From: Pseudomonadota bacterium
GTDB taxonomy: Bacteria > Desulfobacterota > Desulfovibrionia > Desulfovibrionales > Desulfovibrionaceae
Direction: 5' to 3'
Length of the DNA: 5,367 bases
Assembly: GCA_023419375.1 (NCBI GenBank)
Contig: JAEZYD010000053.1
Coordinates: 1 to 5,367 of the forward strand
Positions 3,871 through 5,367 of this stretch are shown here, in pieces. The position numbers and the translations under genes were made by a program. How positions within the stretch are numbered: position 1 is the first letter of the stretch; each line of letters opens with the position of its first letter. The notes under the pieces are model-generated. The model did not search any database. It worked only from the letters and a program-made list of their open reading frames with translations, and was not told the origin of the DNA.

Positions 3871-5367
3871 TTAAAGCGTCCTCGTCATTTTGATGGATAC
3901 GGTGGCGCCCTCGCCCGGCGCGCTTCGGATCACAAACTCGCTGGTTTCACCGCAGGCGATGGCGATGCGCCGCATGGTCGCGCCGATGCCGATGCTCCTG
4001 CCCTTCAGAACTTCCGTAAGGCGCTCTTGGGACATGCCCAGGCCGTTGTCGGCCACTTCGATGTGGAGCATGTCTTCCTCAATCCGGGCCCTGATCCGGA
4101 TCAGCCCGTCCTCCTCCGCGCTGGTGCGCAGGCCGTGGTAGATGGCGTTTTCCACCAGCGGCTGCAGGATCATCTTGGGAACGCGCACCGAAAGCGCCTC
4201 CGGCTCCACGTCGTACTCCATCCGGAACAGCCCCGCGTAGCGCAACTGCTGGATGTAAACATACGAGCGGATGGACTCCAACTCTTTTTCCAACGTGATC
4301 AGGTCCTCGCCGTTACTCAGGCTGCTCTTATAAAAGTCCCCCAGCGCCTTGATGGTTTCGGATACCTCGGCGGTCTTGCCCATCACGGCCAGCGAATTGA
4401 TCGTGTTTAGCGTGTTGTACAGAAAGTGCGGGTTGATCTGTGCGATGGTGATTTCCAGCTCCGCGCGCCGGAGCGCCTTCTGCTCCTCGATGATGTCGGA
4501 GATGAGCTGCTGGATCTTCTGAATGGTGGTGTTGTATACGTCCTGGAACCGCCCGATTTCGTCGCGGGTGGTGATGGTGGTGACGTAGTTGAAATTGCCG
4601 TTGTATACGCCCTCGATGGCCTCGATCAGCGTTTTGACGGGGCGCGAGATGTACCTGGATATCCAGACGGAGCCGAAGATGAAGAGAAACCCGTTAAGGA
4701 GGATCGTCAGCGCGATGTAGGTCATGTACATGCTTAAGGGGAGCGGCGCGTCGTACACCGGGATGCAGCGCACAAACGTCATGGAAAGGTTGGGGTTTTT
4801 GACCCCGACCAGCACGAAATTTTTGTTCTGACTGCTGCGGACGACCGAAAACGTATCGCCGCCACCGAAGAGGGCGGGGACGCTGTCCGGGTCTACCAGC
4901 GCGTTTTCGTTGTTCCACAGTACCAGCGTGCCGTCCGGGGCGTCCAGGATCTGCGTGGGCTCCTTCCTGGGGTTGAAGATCTTCTCAAATTCCACGTTGA
5001 TGCAGAGAAGGCCAATGGGCTGAATGGTCTTGAGGCTGTTGATGATGCGCATGAAGGAGAGGTATTCGATGCCGTTTTGGATGACGCCGCCCGCGTTTCG
5101 CGTTACGACGTAGCCGCCGTTTCGCGCCGCGATGGTCTTGTAGACCGGCGTTTCCAGGATGGAAGCGTAGGTAAATGGCTGCAGCGTGTTTTTGTCCGAA
5201 TAAAAGCGGATGCCGTCCGGCCGCATGATGTACGCGGAGGACACGTTGGGCTCCAGGCTGACCGTTTCCTGTATGTAGCGCTGGGCGATGCGGTCCGCTT
5301 CCCAGTTGTAGTCCGTCAGCGCGTTCTGCACCAGCTGGTTGGCGATGATGGACATGGACATGCTGTG
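3871..5367 (-). CDS. Sensor histidine kinase, YesM-like (HAMP, His_kinase, HATPase_c), 5' end beyond window
   Basis: Membrane sensor that autophosphorylates and passes phosphate to the regulator encoded next. The frame is open to the window edge (His-Ser precede the first ATG at 5361), and family members are about 570-600 residues, so the true start and first membrane helix lie outside. Numbering from the 5361 ATG: 1-205 is extracytoplasmic sensor (AYIMRPDGIRFYSD, a Cache-like feel), about 211-233 a membrane helix, 237-289 HAMP (ISRPVKTLIEAIE), then a coiled stretch. The His_kinase motif QINPHFLYNTLN carries the phospho-acceptor H312. The ATPase domain has an N box with N405 in ENAIYHGL, a G1 box DNGLGM (438-443), GIGATMRRI at 458-466 and GEGATVSI near the end. 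The GIGATMRR box departs from the usual GIGLxNVxxRL. It ends MTRTL, duplicated downstream. Confidence 0.95.
   Translation of the reverse strand, partial: HSMSMSIIANQLVQNALTDYNWEADRIAQRYIQETVSLEPNVSSAYIMRPDGIRFYSDKNTLQPFTYASILETPVYKTIAARNGGYVVTRNAGGVIQNGIEYLSFMRIINSLKTIQPIGLLCINVEFEKIFNPRKEPTQILDAPDGTLVLWNNENALVDPDSVPALFGGGDTFSVVRSSQNKNFVLVGVKNPNLSMTFVRCIPVYDAPLPLSMYMTYIALTILLNGFLFIFGSVWISRYISRPVKTLIEAIEGVYNGNFNYVTTITTRDEIGRFQDVYNTTIQKIQQLISDIIEEQKALRRAELEITIAQINPHFLYNTLNTINSLAVMGKTAEVSETIKALGDFYKSSLSNGEDLITLEKELESIRSYVYIQQLRYAGLFRMEYDVEPEALSVRVPKMILQPLVENAIYHGLRTSAEEDGLIRIRARIEEDMLHIEVADNGLGMSQERLTEVLKGRSIGIGATMRRIAIACGETSEFVIRSAPGEGATVSIKMTRTL
3875..3906 (-). repeat. Kinase 3' end, direct repeat copy 2 (within the gene)
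   Basis: These bases encode the last residues of the kinase (ATVSIKMTRT and part of the Leu codon before TAA) and match 3626-3657 at 29 of 32 positions, exactly 249 bases away. This copy is in the intact gene and so is taken as the functional kinase end. Confidence 0.85.

Overview
The window looks like chromosomal DNA of a fairly GC-rich (roughly 60% by eye) member of the Firmicutes, most likely an uncultured clostridial gut-type bacterium. This is inferred from the YesM/YesN-type two-component pair, the strong AAGGAGG ribosome binding site and the gene style; no marker gene is present to fix the taxon. All four genes lie on the minus strand and run in the order histidine kinase > response regulator > solute-binding protein > permease. 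Both outer genes are cut by the window edges.

Right to left, in the direction of transcription: 5367-3871 is a YesM-type membrane sensor histidine kinase missing its N-terminus. 3870-3621 is a 250-base spacer packed with three hairpins, with a copy of the kinase 3' end next to the regulator. 3620-2058 is a YesN-type response regulator (receiver plus AraC-type DNA-binding domain). 2057-1943 is a regulatory spacer with a 21-bp-phased direct repeat, a possible -10 and a small inverted repeat. 1942-674 is an extracellular sugar-type (family 1) solute-binding protein. 673-531 is a spacer with two hairpins. 530-1 is the first 176 residues of a MalF/UgpA-type ABC permease, opened by a GTG start.

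Together this is a carbohydrate (probably oligosaccharide) uptake locus. The kinase and regulator probably sense a sugar or cell-envelope-derived ligand and switch on the adjacent binding protein and permease genes. A second permease normally follows, beyond the left edge. The gene content is ordinary and I see no new enzyme system, CRISPR array, transposase or RNA gene. The parts worth a second look are non-coding: the hairpin-rich insert that duplicated the kinase tail and with it the regulator's ribosome binding site, the phased repeats upstream of the binding-protein gene, and the long hairpin between binding protein and permease.
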